Source: Neelides folsomi (taxonomy: Eukaryota > Arthropoda > Collembola > Neelipleona > Neelidae). Taken from it: 64,000 nt of DNA. The notes beneath the pieces are model-generated. The model saw only the letters and a program-made list of their open reading frames with translations, was not told the origin of the DNA and made no database searches. The first letter of the stretch is position 1; each line of letters starts with the position of its first letter. Below are positions 13,501-26,146 of this stretch, in pieces. Made by a program: the position numbers and the translations under genes. Location of the stretch: assembly GCA_034687125.1 (NCBI GenBank), contig JAQGBZ010000284.1, forward strand, positions 19,191-83,190, given 5' to 3'.

Positions 13501-16500
13501 CCCCATTCATAACCGTTTTAAAACAGAAATAATCCCCATTAAAGCGTAATTGAAAATAATACAAATATAATTTGTAATTGATTAGAACTTTACCAGGAGT
13601 GAGGAATTGGGGGTCAATGGGTTTGGATGAGTCTTTGCACGCTTCTGATTCTTGATAGTTAGTGAGAAAATTCCAGAGCGGGCTTTTGCCCTTCTGCTTC
13701 ACATGAAGACCATGAGCCCAAATTCTTTCGAGTAAATCACAAAGACTAGCAACAAGTGTATTTTCTTCAACTCCAACGATCGAGACTTCACCGTGACCAA
13801 GAGCAGCCGCCTCGGCCCCCATCTTCTCCACGAGCATCCGTTTCGTTTTACTCTTACATTCCTATCCAATGATCCTCATTTCACCAACCGTTCTTTCCAA
13901 ATCACTATACAACCCTTTTGCATATGAGAATAGAGAATTTTGGTTCGGGCTCCCTACCCTCTTTGGTTTTTGAGCCTGCATTTCTTTTTCCTCGCTTTGC
14001 GCTTTGGATGGTTTCCGCTGATGATTACGCTTGGCTTTTAATTTATTAAAATGGGTAAGGGAATTCCAACATCCTCAGATTTAATAAAATTAAAGTTATC
14101 TGAAAGCAAATAAGTGAAAGAAATCCAAAAAGAACTTTGCCACCTTGTCGCGGAATCCACTTTACATTCCTTAATTAACAAAATTAAACATGGGTTTGAT
14201 TTTCTCAAAGCAAGACCTGTCAAACAATTTAAAACTGGAAATGTTGAGAACCGAATTCTTGAGAAAATAATAGTGAAAAATAGATTTAGTACCTTTGATG
14301 AATTAACCAAAATTTGAAGTGAAAGAATCGGATTTGTAGTGCGACGATGAGACGGCGAAAGCAAAATTGTTAGGATATGGGTCTTACAAACCCAAAGACA
14401 AACCTTTTTTGACGACAACGATGAAGGAAAAGAGATTCCAAAATACCGAAGATTTTGTGAGAGTTCAAGACGTGCGTCTTGTTTCGTCAATGCCTCAACG
14501 AATTCGGGAACTAATTAAGGTCAAAGGAGATGTGACAAAATACTAAGTGTTTATTATATTCTAATGATAAAAAATAATTAACATACCTATATATTTACTT
14601 ATCTAAAACCTTAAGTTTATAAAATCAATCTCATTGATAATAAAGGAAGGGAGCCCAAACCAAAATTCTCTATTCTCATATGCAAAAGGGTTGTAGGCTG
14701 AATAATAAATAAACTCACTTGAAGTAACTGCTTCACAAATTCCCAATTTGCTTGGGCAATTGACGCGGGACTCGAGCTTGCTTGCTTAGGTTGAAATACA
14801 TTACGCAAACATGGATATTCACTCGTTGAAGGTTGTTGAAGAGAAGCTTCAGGAATCATCATGTCGCCTTCCTTCAGGATTTTCAAATTCCTGTTCACAA
14901 TATGTACATATACTTAACTTACACAATGTTGTTACATATATTTAGTTAAATGTTTACATAATAAGATGTGGAAGTAACAAGTAAGTATAAATATTTTATT
15001 CAAAACTAGTGGAAATGGTTTTTACCTAGTGTCGGTGGGGCTTTTGTTAAGAATTTCATTATTTAAGATTGGAAAGCTTATCGCGGAATCAAGTTTAGTT
15101 TTATCAATGCAAACTTCTTGAACTGGAGGCGAAACGAAATCAGGATTTGTAAATCTTTTATCTAAAGTTTGTTCATTTTCAAACATTGTGTTACAAGGTT
15201 CGTATGACGGAGTACGAACCAAACTTTCTCCATACATACTCCTGTAATAGGAACATAGTAGTTTTACTCTGTCCATTAAGGAAATATAATATATATTATA
15301 TGCATTAATGTATCCTACATAATAGTAATTTGTCACATTGTGAAAATATTTCATATTTGTAATTTGTAAATTTTATTATACCTAAGAATTTTAATTCTTT
15401 GATCAAAAATTGCCAAATTTGAGTCGAGTTCTCCTCCGTCAACACCCATTGATGAGATTTTTCTGTCGATTAAAGTAGCAAACATCTGAGTTTCAATAAA
15501 TCGAGATAAAAATGGGAGATTTAGATCAGGCTGGTCTGATAAAAATGTAGCCTTGTCAAAATTGTGAACGAGAAGTCGCCCAGGATCCTATTTTAAAAAT
15601 AAAATTAATTAATCTTTAATGGTATGTTATTGAAAATATAAATTTTCATTCATCGTTTATCAAATAATTATCAAACCTGATCTGGTTGAATGAGAAAATG
15701 ATCATATGAAGAAAACATGTGGACGAAGCGATTAAAGAAAATTTCTCTTATTGAATTGTTCATTTTGAGATTGTTCAATAATTTCTCGTTTTTACTAACG
15801 TATTCTTCAGAGTCTAAACAAAATAACTCCTTATTATGTAGTAACATACTAAATACTTACTCAACTAATAATTAAATTTAAATATTTACAAATGAAATAG
15901 CATAAAATAAATTTATTTGAATAAAACGTAGTTAAATGCTTTGAATTAGAAGCTTAATTTAGGTTAACTCACTGTTCTTTTTCACGAGAGAAAGTTTCTT
16001 TTCCGCATTCCCCAAATGATGCTTAACTAATGAAGAAGAATGAGACTTAGACTGAGTTTGCTGATTGACATAATTTGAAGAGCTTAAGTTTAAATGAGAT
16101 CCATTAAGAGAAAGCGACTCTTCATTGCTAGACATCCCGGAATCGGAATCGTGTGACCACGAGTTTTTCCTTCCTCTTCCTCGGCGCATTCGGTAAGGCG
16201 AGTTCACATTGTTCCTCACTCTACAACACAACGAACTTATGAATTACACTCTCAAATATTTATTTTATATAATTTAAAAAATATTTATTTTATATAATTT
16301 AAAAAATATTTATATATAAATATGAAAATATTTAATAATAATATGTATATTTTTAATTGTAGAGGTGAATCGTAAAACGACCACAGATGCCACAGATTAA
16401 ATTCTTTTCATTTGACATTTGGTGACCCATGCATTTGAATAGGATTAAAAAACGTTTTAGTATAAAAAATGAAAAGAAATCGATCTCGGATCAAAAGAAT

Positions 16501-19500
16501 TTGATCTGTGGTCGTTTTACGATTCAACCCCTCAATTATTTCAGAATGAAGAATTTACTTGTTAATATTTCCTAGCGGTATATTGTATTTTTTTAGGATT
16601 TGAGCGAGTTCATTGATAAGCTCGGACTTTTGTGGGAAAGCTGGCAAATCTTCTGGCACTTGAACAATGTTCCGATCAATGTCAACAAAGCAGAGGTTGG
16701 ATTCGCAAGGAACGTTTTCTTTGCATTCGGTCGTTTGGGCATGTAGACCCATTATAAAAGGAACCGGAGCATCAAGGAAGTGATGAAGCGTCGAAGGTAG
16801 GATTGGAACATAAACGTGCTGCCAAATGAATGGGAACAAAACTCCCGTCACGCACTCGGCTACCAACATGAGGCGAAATAAATCTAGAAATTCAATTCAA
16901 CCATTTTAAATCAATTCTCTTACTTTCCTTTGTCATCCTAACAAACATATGGCATTCTATGTTGAAAAATTAATAAAAGGTAAGATCGACCTTTTGAATA
17001 GAGAAGGATTTGATTTTCAAGGAGACAACATGTAAAGAGTTGAAGTACGGAGTCCAAATCGAGTAAGCGAAAGAGATCTTCGAAGCTGTAGTCGAGAAGC
17101 GGAAATTCGTTTAATCTGGGCCTCAGACAAGTAATGGGTTCTCCAAAGTACTCCAACTTGACGCTCCTCCCGGACGGAGGGAGAGGCACGTAGTAAAGTA
17201 AATTATAAACATAACTTTCCACGCTCAATTCTGTCTCTTCCATATGGACCGATCTAGAAGCCATCATTATTTTAGCATTATTTTATTTCCATATTAAATT
17301 GAGCATATTGTTCATATTCCTATACTTAATCTCAGGCGTTGTTATGCTTACACTACTACTGGTATATTAAGTATGTAATCTAGCTACTTAAATAATATAC
17401 ATATATTGCTATAATTTCATATTCTTGGTGATAGATATATGCAATAGATAATAAATAAATGGAGAAGAGTTTTATTACTTGTAAAGACCAGTGAGGAAAT
17501 GCCTGGCCGCATTGACAAACGGCAGCGGAGAGATGAGAGCAATGGCTTTAGTCACATATAGCACATCTTTTGAAGCGTCGTAAAAGCTTTGGGCACTCAA
17601 AGCCGCCTGTTTATGACCCGCCAATTTAAAATGCCTTGGCAGCGATCTTGTGTTGTTCTCCTCTGAGAGAAAGGATGCCCGGTTCTTATGAGGATTTTGA
17701 TGCATGTTCGCCGCCGCATTTCGGATATTCCGGTTCTGCGTCGCTCGCTGTTGATGGTAATGCTTCGCACTCGACAGTTCAGTTAAATGCATGGCCTAAG
17801 GTAATACATGTATAAATATATATTTACATTTAATATATAATGTATATTTTTATACAACACTCAATCAAATGTCATAAATTGTTCTATTACATACTTGGGT
17901 ACTTTTAGCATCTTAATAAAAATATTGAGAAACCTGGAGTGTTTGAATGGCAGACATCACATGTCGACTTTGAACCTCCTCATAGAAGACGTATGAGAAC
18001 CCGAATGTTCTCGAGCCATTCTCTCGAGTGATGACAAAAGAGTGGAAGCAGGGCTCGAGGATGTTCTTTTGCGTTCGAAAGATGAGCCCGCTTGGTAAGC
18101 AAAGCTGAAAAAACATTTTTTTTAATTTTTAAACCTCCACTGAAGGTGAAATTTGGGTTATTTTCACACTCACGTTCCGAACTGCGTCTTGGTCAAATGG
18201 ATTCCATGGGACGTTTTCTGGATAATTTGCGAGGATCTTTGCCTTGTATGATCGCTCAAGCGGGGTGGAAGTTGAAACTTCGCCTGGAATCACAAAGTTC
18301 ATTTTATCATTAAATCCTTCAAGGAAAAAACTCATGTAGGAATCATCTTTGATTATATGGTTTTGATATAAATCTTTGATGTTTAATTTTTTAGACAATT
18401 TATATGTATTTATTTTTATCTCGTCTGCAATAATTTACAATGCACAATAAATGTGTAAATTGATATTTAATATGATATTGCATATCGTGTTTTAAAACAA
18501 AATTAAATGTACAGTGAAGGGCATTCCTATTAACATTTAAACCACATCTGATGCTTGTACTAATACAAGTATCTTACATAAATATATCTGTAGCTTTTAT
18601 ACACAAATGTATGTACATAATTATAGTATAGCCAGGCATTCCTGTTAGAAACCTTTTACTTTTTAATTAAAATATGTGAAGCTAAAGATATAAAATTCTA
18701 TTTAAATTTGAATTTAGGCTTGTACATTAGAAAACACATTTGGCTTTTTGTATTGTAAAAGGTATAAAATGAAATTGAACATTAGTTACATTTAAATTAA
18801 AAGGATGCGGAGGGACAGATTGCATGAGTTTATTATATGAATTTCATTCAATTCATTTCCACTAATGGTTCCTTATATAATGATGGCACGGAAGATCCCG
18901 TGACATGATTATTATAATTCCGTGTCCAGTGCGATTTCCACATTTTACGTTAAAACTCTTGAACATCAATACCAATATTTTTTAGTTTTTAACAGAACAG
19001 GATTAAAAAGAAAGATGAAGGAGAAATTAAGTGAGTTTTTATTTCTTCTCACACTCATTCAATTAATGGGAGGTGAAAGATTCGAAATGCCTTCGATCGG
19101 AATTGAAAGCTTTATCTTGAGCGACGGTTCAGCATGGGATGAAGTCAATCCCCCACCAATGAAATTTGTGAACAAGACAACTTATATTGTTCCGCCGCTC
19201 ATTATGGGCCTTGCTCTTATTTGCAACGGGTCTTATCCAGTCATGTGGAATTTCCATCAAGACTTAAAGGTATGTATTTAATAAATCTCGCTCCCTTTTA
19301 GATCATAATCAAATAATCAAATTATGTATGACAATTGATTTTCATAATTAAATTGAAATGACAATAGAATATGAAGAATACCCATTGGAAAAGGATGGTA
19401 AGCATGAGTAGAATAGTTGAAGATTTTAAAAACCCAAGCTCATACAAATATCAAACACGTCTGAAAATTTTAGGATATTCAAATGACATTACAGGTAAAA

Positions 19501-22500
19501 ACTTACAACAACATTTCTAAATTAATAAAGAGGTAAAAAAATTCCCTGGTTAATTTTATATTTAGGAAATTACACATGTCAGAGCTCAAATAATGCAGAT
19601 AGTTCGCAATTATCCCAAAGTATCTATATTTTCTGGGAAGGTATATCTAAATGAATTAATTATATTTAAATAAATAATTATCTATCAACAAATACAAAAA
19701 ACTGTAAACGGTCTTGTACGTTTTGAAGGGAGTTCTCCTCCATATTTAACAAAAGCAAAAATGGACATCAAAGTGTTCAAAACAAGTGAGATTCAAAATT
19801 CATATCTGATTCCTTGTAAACCATCAAATCCTGATATTGAAATTTTACTTTCAAAGCAAGAAAATAAGGTTTTATTATTAAATGAATATTTTGATATGTA
19901 AACATTTTGACAAACTAAACATATTGTACACATATGTAATATGACAAAAATTGACATATTAATTAATTGATTGATTTACAAAAGACTTGGGATATTCTCC
20001 AATTGAATGAATCAATAGTCTACGATCCGACCATTGGCTTTATTCTCAACGACTTGCCTGACCCAACTGGACTCTACAAATGTTTTGTCAAAGAAGCACA
20101 AGAAAAGGATTATGTTAGAATAGAAATTCAAAATTTCGCCCGTAAATTCCTTACCAATGCCAAATATAAAATTAAATACAAAATATTATGAAAAAAAAAA
20201 TTTTAATATATAAATTCCCAACATAGGGTATTAGTAATTATGTATTGTATTGTAATTATTCTTATTATATAATAATTATATTTTACAATTTATGCATAAC
20301 GAATGTAATAATTTTAGAGAGAGATAAAATTCCCGAATTCAACAATACAATGTCTCAAGAAGCGAGTTTCAATTTTGATACGGAATCTAGTAGATTTGTG
20401 TGTTGTTCAAACAGTGGAAAGCCACCGTTGCTGATGCTTCTCCCCTGTGAACATCCCACCATTTGTGCATTAAAGAAATACATGCTTCTGGACGTAAATT
20501 TTTACAATATTCATACTGGAAGAATATTTTATAATTGGGAATTTTGCAAATTTTGATTATTGGCCAGATGGAGAACACAGGCTATCGAATGAACAACTTT
20601 CCATCTTGTGCTGTTTCGAGAATTAATAAGCGAGACATTCTTGCAAACGCTGGAGTCATTCGATGTGTGGGAGATGGAATTGACATAGTTAGGGAATTTT
20701 TCTTTTCAATTGAAAACGTCCTAGCTAAATTTAATTACTCTGCCAAAATCTCACCTCCATGTAAACGCATCAAAATTAATTCACATTTAATTATTTTTAA
20801 TTAGAATTACTTTTTTAAAACTTGTGGAATTAGTTTTTAGTTTAGATGAAGCAAGAGACGAAGATTTGATGCTTCTTGAAACAGTCTCTACACTTACTTA
20901 TTACTCAAGCAAGGAAATACAAATTTATTGTTCAACCATTCCTTACTATTTTTCTCATGGGATTATGTGGTCAATTGAATGGAAAAACAAAACGCGAAGT
21001 TTTCACAATTGTAACCAAATATTAAATATTAATATTAAACAAAAAATACAATATTAAACATAAAGTTAACTTTTAGATATGATATATATTTGTAATAAAA
21101 AATATCTTGTATTTAAATAATAATTTTGTATGTTTGTATCAACTTGACATGGTTTTTCTATAATATACAGCTGCAGAATTGAATTTGTCCAGTAATTTTT
21201 TACTTTTATCGGTGACTGGATCACTGAAGATCTCAATTAATTCAACAATTGAGTCTGTTACATGTTACGCACCTTTATGGAATAGCAATAAATGGAGAAA
21301 TAAAACTTTAATATTTAACCTTAAAGGTTTCCTTAATATCATCAAATCTAATAAATCAATTAATCGAATCGAATCGTCATTGTGTTACTTATAAATATTG
21401 ATATATTCTAAATGAATTTCATATTTTTCATAGAACCAACTATTCCTAGTTTTCTTGGAGAAATTAACACAACTGTACGTTGGAATTTCAACGAAACAAA
21501 TGTGACCCTCACTTGTGAAATGAGCGGAGACCCACAACCAACTATTATTTGGATGAAAAACAATCGAGTAAATTTTACTAACTTTTTGTGAATTATGAAT
21601 TACTGATAATAAATAATTATTTAATATGCTCACAGACGCTACGTGGAAGAAACTATGTAACACAAGGGAATGGAAGTTCTCAGATATTAATTCCCAGAGT
21701 GTCGCTCAATATGGAAGGGGAGTTCATTTGTGTTGGGAAAAACATCGGAGGAGAAACAAAGAGATTTTTTCGTATATTTGTTATACGTGAGTTTTAAGGG
21801 ACTTAAACAGATAGTATATTTATTTAGAAAATTGTTTAATTAATCAATTTCATTTATTTTTAATTTCAGAAACAGAAGAGAGCAATTCAACATTGGTGGT
21901 CATTTTAGTAATGTGTGGAATTTTGTCATTTGCGTTTCTCTTCATTCTTCTTTTCCTCTTTTGGAAAATGAAATATCAAAAGGAGAAAATTAGACATTTG
22001 GCCCGAGTTGCTTTCAAAGATGTTTACAATAAACAAGGAGCAGAGAAAAATGAAGGGCCGAAAGAAGAATTCCCACAACTTCAACATTCCCCAGCAATTC
22101 TTCCGATAGCCGACCAAGATCAAGAGGGAGAAGATGGCCATAATGGCTACATTAAATTTTGACTGCGTATTTAATTCTAATTGAAAAGTTTCCTTAATGT
22201 GAATATTATTCTTAACATTTGTTTTGTCGGCAATTTAATTCTCTTGGTAACAGTTTTAAAGCAAAATGTATAAAAAAAATCTTGGAAAGAAAATAAAAAT
22301 TAAAAAACTGATTTCTCATATTTAAAAATAATAAAGCTTTTTCATTTAAACAAAAAATACCAGCAACGTAATTTAAAATTTCAACTTTTCCCTTCATCAT
22401 TCCTCAATTTTAACGACCCTTGTCTCCTGTAAAAAAGAGAGAACATGAAAAGAAAGAGTTTTCTATCTATGCCCAAATAATATTTAAGGAAAATAAATTA

Positions 22501-23623
22501 TGGTACAAACCAACCTACGTATTGTTTATGGGCTCATGGGTCTACACTCTGCATACATACATAGAGTTCATAGATATTCGCTCCATACATCACTTTCGCA
22601 AAAATGGTTCAGTATAATGTAACTACCATACACCTTTAACAAAAATCCTATTTATTATGAATAACGCACATAAATGAATTGAGCTGCTGTTGAAAAATAG
22701 TATTTATAGTTCTAAGTTCCAAAGTCGTTTTTGCGTTTTTGCTCATAATTCAAAAAGGGAATTATAGATTATGAAGGGAAAAATCTGAACACTCATTTCA
22801 AATGGTATGTGACGCGAATCACACTTTTTTTATATGGACAAATTGTTTATAAATATATGTATGTGTGTATACCTAATTGTAAGCATGTTATACCATAAAG
22901 TACATATCACGAGTTAAATGAATGAGAATGTAAAAGAAAGTCGTAGTCCATTTCGCATCTAGTGCACTTGAAGGCCTCGATGAGCTTTTGTGAAAAAGAT
23001 GTTCCGCTCATGAACTTCTTTACGCACAATAAATGTTTAATGCAAAGGATGTCAACGCTCTTTGATCGTTTAAATGAATAATTAAAATGATCCGAGGAGT
23101 TAGAATAGAAAAATATTTGGAATTAACTTCTAGGCTCACGCTACCATGAGGAAGTTTAAAAAGGAAACTCAATGTTTAAACTTTTTAGTTCACAAGCCTT
23201 TGAAGGAAATCTTGTAAAATTAGTCAGAGAGGTGAGAAGTGAGCGTGAAATCTTGATTATTTGGACATTTTCAGCTTTGGTATTATTTTTGGTTAAGGTA
23301 GGCAAAGTAAAGAATTATCTTTTCTCCGTCTCTATTGTCCCTTTTAACAAAATCCTCATTTTTCTCATGCCCATTATGTTTACTTAACTGATAAAATAAA
23401 GTTATCAGTATTTGTAACTTACAAATAATAAAGGGGAAAGATATGAAGACTTACTGTTTCCATCGATTTCGTAAGATTGAAGAACTTCAAGTCCTGAATT
23501 GTAATCAAGGCCACAAATGACGAAATAGTCTGTAAAGCGAGTGACAGGGCCGGTGATCTTTGGTGAGCCTGGCATTCCTGGAGGAGAACTCGATCCCACC
23601 TCCCGCTCCCCTTCAGATTCCAT
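10554..23623 (-). CDS. DENND5: DENND5 (RAB6IP1-type) DENN/RUN/PLAT protein, complete
   Basis: Twenty-one frame-consistent exons are read on the minus strand: 23455-23623, 18174-18424, 17934-18104, 17479-17795, 16991-17253, 16559-16883, 15973-16220, 15677-15813, 15382-15587, 15026-15241, 14719-14890, 13594-13861, 12758-12868, 12506-12659, 12174-12424, 11951-12096, 11699-11817, 11444-11643, 11109-11285, 10845-11034 and 10554-10734 (TAA). They predict 1,423 residues, against about 1,290 for vertebrate DENND5A. The start ATG at 23623 has an ACCATGG context and an in-frame stop upstream. Domain order is uDENN (about 20-200, e.g. DYFVICGLD and WNPFDQDAV), cDENN (about 300-460, [10 protein letters not shown] and [13 protein letters not shown]), dDENN (about 600-700, ATFLSDQP), RUN1 (about 815-1090, [16 protein letters not shown]), PLAT (about 1090-1200, [13 protein letters not shown], then GHDNSG) and RUN2 (about 1240-1423, [20 protein letters not shown]). 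The family acts in Rab6/Rab11/Rab39 membrane traffic at the Golgi and endosomes. The weakest junctions are the donors at 11443 (GTGTGG) and 16990 (GTCGAT) and the acceptor before 11034. The small exon 12758-12868 is the least conserved and may be alternative. Confidence 0.93.
13910..14693 (+). mobile_element. Decayed Tc1/mariner-type element in a DENND5 intron
   Basis: The 784-base element is flanked by TA on both sides (13908-13909 and 14694-14695), the target site of Tc1/mariner transposons. Its ends form an inverted repeat of roughly 50 bases with few mismatches, beginning CAACCCTTTTGCATATGAGA on the left and repeated in reverse complement at 14643-14693. It sits in the intron between DENND5 exons 14719-14890 and 13594-13861. 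Its left edge is only 48 bases from the acceptor side of the RUN1 exon. It carries a broken transposase on the plus strand (see separate entry), so it is not autonomous. Confidence 0.9.
14051..14546 (+). pseudogene. Broken Tc1-type transposase remnant
   Basis: A plus-strand coding remnant runs from an ATG at 14051 to a TAA at 14544-14546. The N-terminal part reads as helix-turn-helix DNA-binding sequence. The C-terminal part ends [10 protein letters not shown]...TKY, the typical tail of Tc1 transposases. The frame is interrupted by stops (for example at 14111-14113 and 14315-14317). The catalytic DDE core appears to be deleted, since only about 165 codons remain instead of about 340. It cannot encode an active enzyme. 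Confidence 0.8.
16256..16305. repeat. 25-bp tandem duplication
   Basis: An AT-rich 25-base unit (beginning ATATTTATTTTATATAATTT) is repeated twice back to back, with a partial third copy following. It lies in the DENND5 intron just outside the small inverted-repeat element and has no coding content. Confidence 0.85.
16355..16536. mobile_element. MITE-like inverted-repeat element in a DENND5 intron
   Basis: Near-identical inverted ends bound a segment of about 180 bases. An exact 22-base match lies at 16367-16388 and, in reverse complement, at 16504-16525, and contains ATCGTAAAACGACCACAGA. Outside that core the ends stay similar (AATTGTAGAGGTG against AATTGAGGGGTTG). The interior has no open frame and also shows partial self-complementarity. 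This is the form expected of a short non-autonomous DNA transposon. The exact outer edges and target duplication are not certain. Confidence 0.7.
19015..22162 (+). CDS. PDGFR/VEGFR-like Ig receptor without a kinase, nested in DENND5 intron 1
   Basis: Twelve plus-strand exons keep frame: 19015-19269, 19368-19494, 19566-19640, 19729-19868, 19985-20141, 20318-20493, 20568-20760, 20846-21010, 21171-21326, 21434-21567, 21636-21786 and 21870-22162 (TGA). They predict about 673 residues. The ATG at 19015 begins a signal peptide ([20 protein letters not shown]). Several Ig-like domains follow: GNYTCQ closes the first, a second resembles the VEGFR/PVR domain with [11 protein letters not shown] and TGLYKC, and the last is an I-set domain ([11 protein letters not shown], then GEFICVGKN). 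A transmembrane helix begins at about residue 585 and is followed by a tail of about 65 residues rich in Lys, Glu and Gln. There is no room for a kinase domain. The Ig pattern suggests the PDGF/VEGF receptor (Pvr) family, but similarity is modest. A membrane decoy or co-receptor is an inference. Some middle exon junctions (20493/20568 and 20760/20846) are less certain. A polyadenylation signal lies at 22292-22297. Confidence 0.75.
22163..23454. other. Remaining DENND5 intron 1 sequence
   Basis: After the 3' end of the nested receptor gene this stretch is AT-rich and shows no supported exon. Open frames at 22420-22617 and 23172-23387 have no splice signals, family resemblance or codon structure I can support. 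Confidence 0.5.
22292..22297 (+). promoter_or_regulatory. AATAAA polyadenylation signal of the nested receptor gene
   Basis: A canonical AATAAA lies 130 bases after the receptor stop codon on the same strand, within the DENND5 intron. A second candidate occurs a little downstream. It supports the receptor being an independent transcription unit. Confidence 0.5.
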
Positions 23624-26146
23624 GGTTTTCCACAATTTGTCTCTCTAAACGCCACATTCTCAAAAACTAAAAAAAGAATATAAATTATTCCGCTAGATAG
23701 TTGTAGTTATAATATAATAAGACATCTTACATCTAAACCTCCTAATTAAAACTAAAAATGCATTATTATTTTTTATTTTGTTGTGATTTGGAAATTAAAG
23801 GAAGGAAATTAAACAAGGAAGTATATTGAAAGTTTTAATTAAAGCAAATGACATCATATTATACATATTTTAGTATGGGTATACTATTCTGTAGAATGTT
23901 GTATGTTTATGTCGTCCATTAATTAAGTGTTATGTTAATGTTAGAGGCACATTGATAACTAGGTATTTAAAAGAGGTATAATATACATAATTTATAGCAA
24001 ATATTTAGAGGTGAACTGATAAATACATGACATTCAATAGATTTACTCATATTCTTGACTTACATACACCATGCTCCCATCATCCTCATTATATATAATA
24101 AGGAAATAAATTAACAATAATAGCTATAATTAAGACTATTGGATCAATTAAATAACTATTGTGATCATTTAATGTATGTTCTAATAAGATAAAGCATGTA
24201 AAGATTTAATAGAGAACAATTACATTTAATATTAATCTTATTCATTTACAATTATACCTACATAATATAAGAACTATTAAGAATACGAGAACATACTACA
24301 AGATATTTATTAATCATTAAATAGATAAGTGTATATGGTATACAAGTACAATATGTAGCACAATATGTTATGCGTTTGCGTTAGTAAGGACGTAAGGAGA
24401 ATCTGATTATGAAAAGCAATATAGCCAATTATTTTATTAATTATTATTATATATTTAGCTCAAATATTGGGTATTGGAGCCTTTATCCTTATCAAGTAGG
24501 AATCGATATATGAAAAATCACTAATCTGTGTATTTATAAACAATTCTTGTATGCCAAGACGAGAGAATTTGTTCAAAGAACACCACACGTTACGATTCAA
24601 TTAATTCGAAATATGAAAGTTACGTAAATAAAAACTTTTGACCATTTTTATTTCATCATAACAGCAAACTTCATTTACAATTTTTCAAAAGTTGAAAACA
24701 TAACCTTTTACTTTAAAAGTCCATTTTACCGTTCCTTTAATGACTGGCAGACCAAAAGTTGAGAACTTTGGAATGAAAACTTAAGCAATTTCTTTTCTTA
24801 TTACATTGGTAAATAGGTTCTCTAATTCTCTATCATACTGTTTATTTATCTTGCACTTAACTTACTATTAGAAGAAATAATTTGTTTTAAATGTTAGTAT
24901 GATATAGAATGCGAGTTAATATAAAGCGAGATTAAGATATATGTAAATTTTAAGGATCTGTTATCTGTTTGTACAAATGCAAAGCAATCAAATGAATTTT
25001 GAATATAAAGAGGAATTATTCTAACGATCATGAATTATCGATTGAATACGGCTTTGGCAACGCTCACCACAAATTACTTTTCTTCTAGACACAAGGATAT
25101 AGAAATGTAGTAATGATTATTTATTAATTTGTAAGGATTCTAATTCGAAAATACATGTATTTAAAATATATGAATATGCTGGTTGATTATTTATGCTTTC
25201 AAGACTACCTTTTTTAAAATTCGTCAAATGATAAAATGTATATTATATTACAAAAAGATACAATTTACTAAAATTTAAACAATTACTATAAATATAAAAT
25301 ATATCTTACCTTAATATATCAAGCTTCATTCTGGCTGGGAATTATTCCAAACTTTCGATTTTAAAAAATAGAAATTTTAAACTTTTTCATCTTGCAAGAG
25401 GAAGAAATGAAGTAAAATACTTGTAAATTAATAATGTGAATTATTGACTTGGAGGAACTATTTAATAAATCACTTTAAAATGTGAGTTGAACGAAAGTCA
25501 TTTGAGCTTTGGTAGCCCAATTTATTTATCCCTTCAGCATCAGGGAAATGAAAGAGATTATAAGTTAAAGTAGAGGAAGTTTTAGTCACAAAGGGGAAAG
25601 AGATTCAACTCCTCGAAGGGAGATGATAAGAGAGATTTGGCCAAAAGATGAATTTAATTGTAAAAAGGGGGGCCGAAGTTCCTCATGAACCTCTCTGTAT
25701 GATCTTCTTTCTTCGTCTGTTCATTTCATCTCATGGCTCGCGAAGGCCGAGACGGATCTTTGGGAGGAATTCAGGCAACGTCGGTTCATTGATTTTCCCC
25801 GACGGACCCAAATCCCGGCAAAAGTTGGAAGTTGATCATAAAATAAAACCACCAACAAATGGGAGTCCGAACCCGAGTTCGAGGAAACAAAGTACATTTA
25901 AATTATATATATATTAAAATAATTAATCCGAAATAAATAGTATTTTGTTATTTTAGTTCGTTCATTATTTGTTATTCTTGTACACGTGGTGGTGAATTTT
26001 TCCATGATCTTTCTTTTCTACTTACAATCTTCTATAGGTAGATGTATATATATAATCCCGGCGGAATCTTCAAACTTTTCCGTCTTTTTATTGACAAGAC
26101 CCGAACCATAACAAAAACTAATTGAAATTCTCGACGACACGACGAG
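23624..26146. other. Intergenic region between DENND5 and GatB (divergent promoters)
   Basis: Both flanking genes are transcribed away from this 2.5 kb region, so it should hold both promoters. Most is AT-rich. A locally GC-richer patch lies around 25,640-25,870 and contains an open frame of about 89 codons on the plus strand. That frame starts before GatB but shows no recognisable domain, and I do not call it a gene. Confidence 0.5.

Noticed and set aside
14038-14490. 150-codon minus-strand open frame
   Set aside because: It is the antisense shadow of the plus-strand Tc1 transposase remnant. The plus strand shows the family tail ending TKY.
25648-25917. 89-codon plus-strand frame before GatB
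   Set aside because: No domain, no splice partners and basic low-complexity content. GatB has its own ATG and presequence at 26147.
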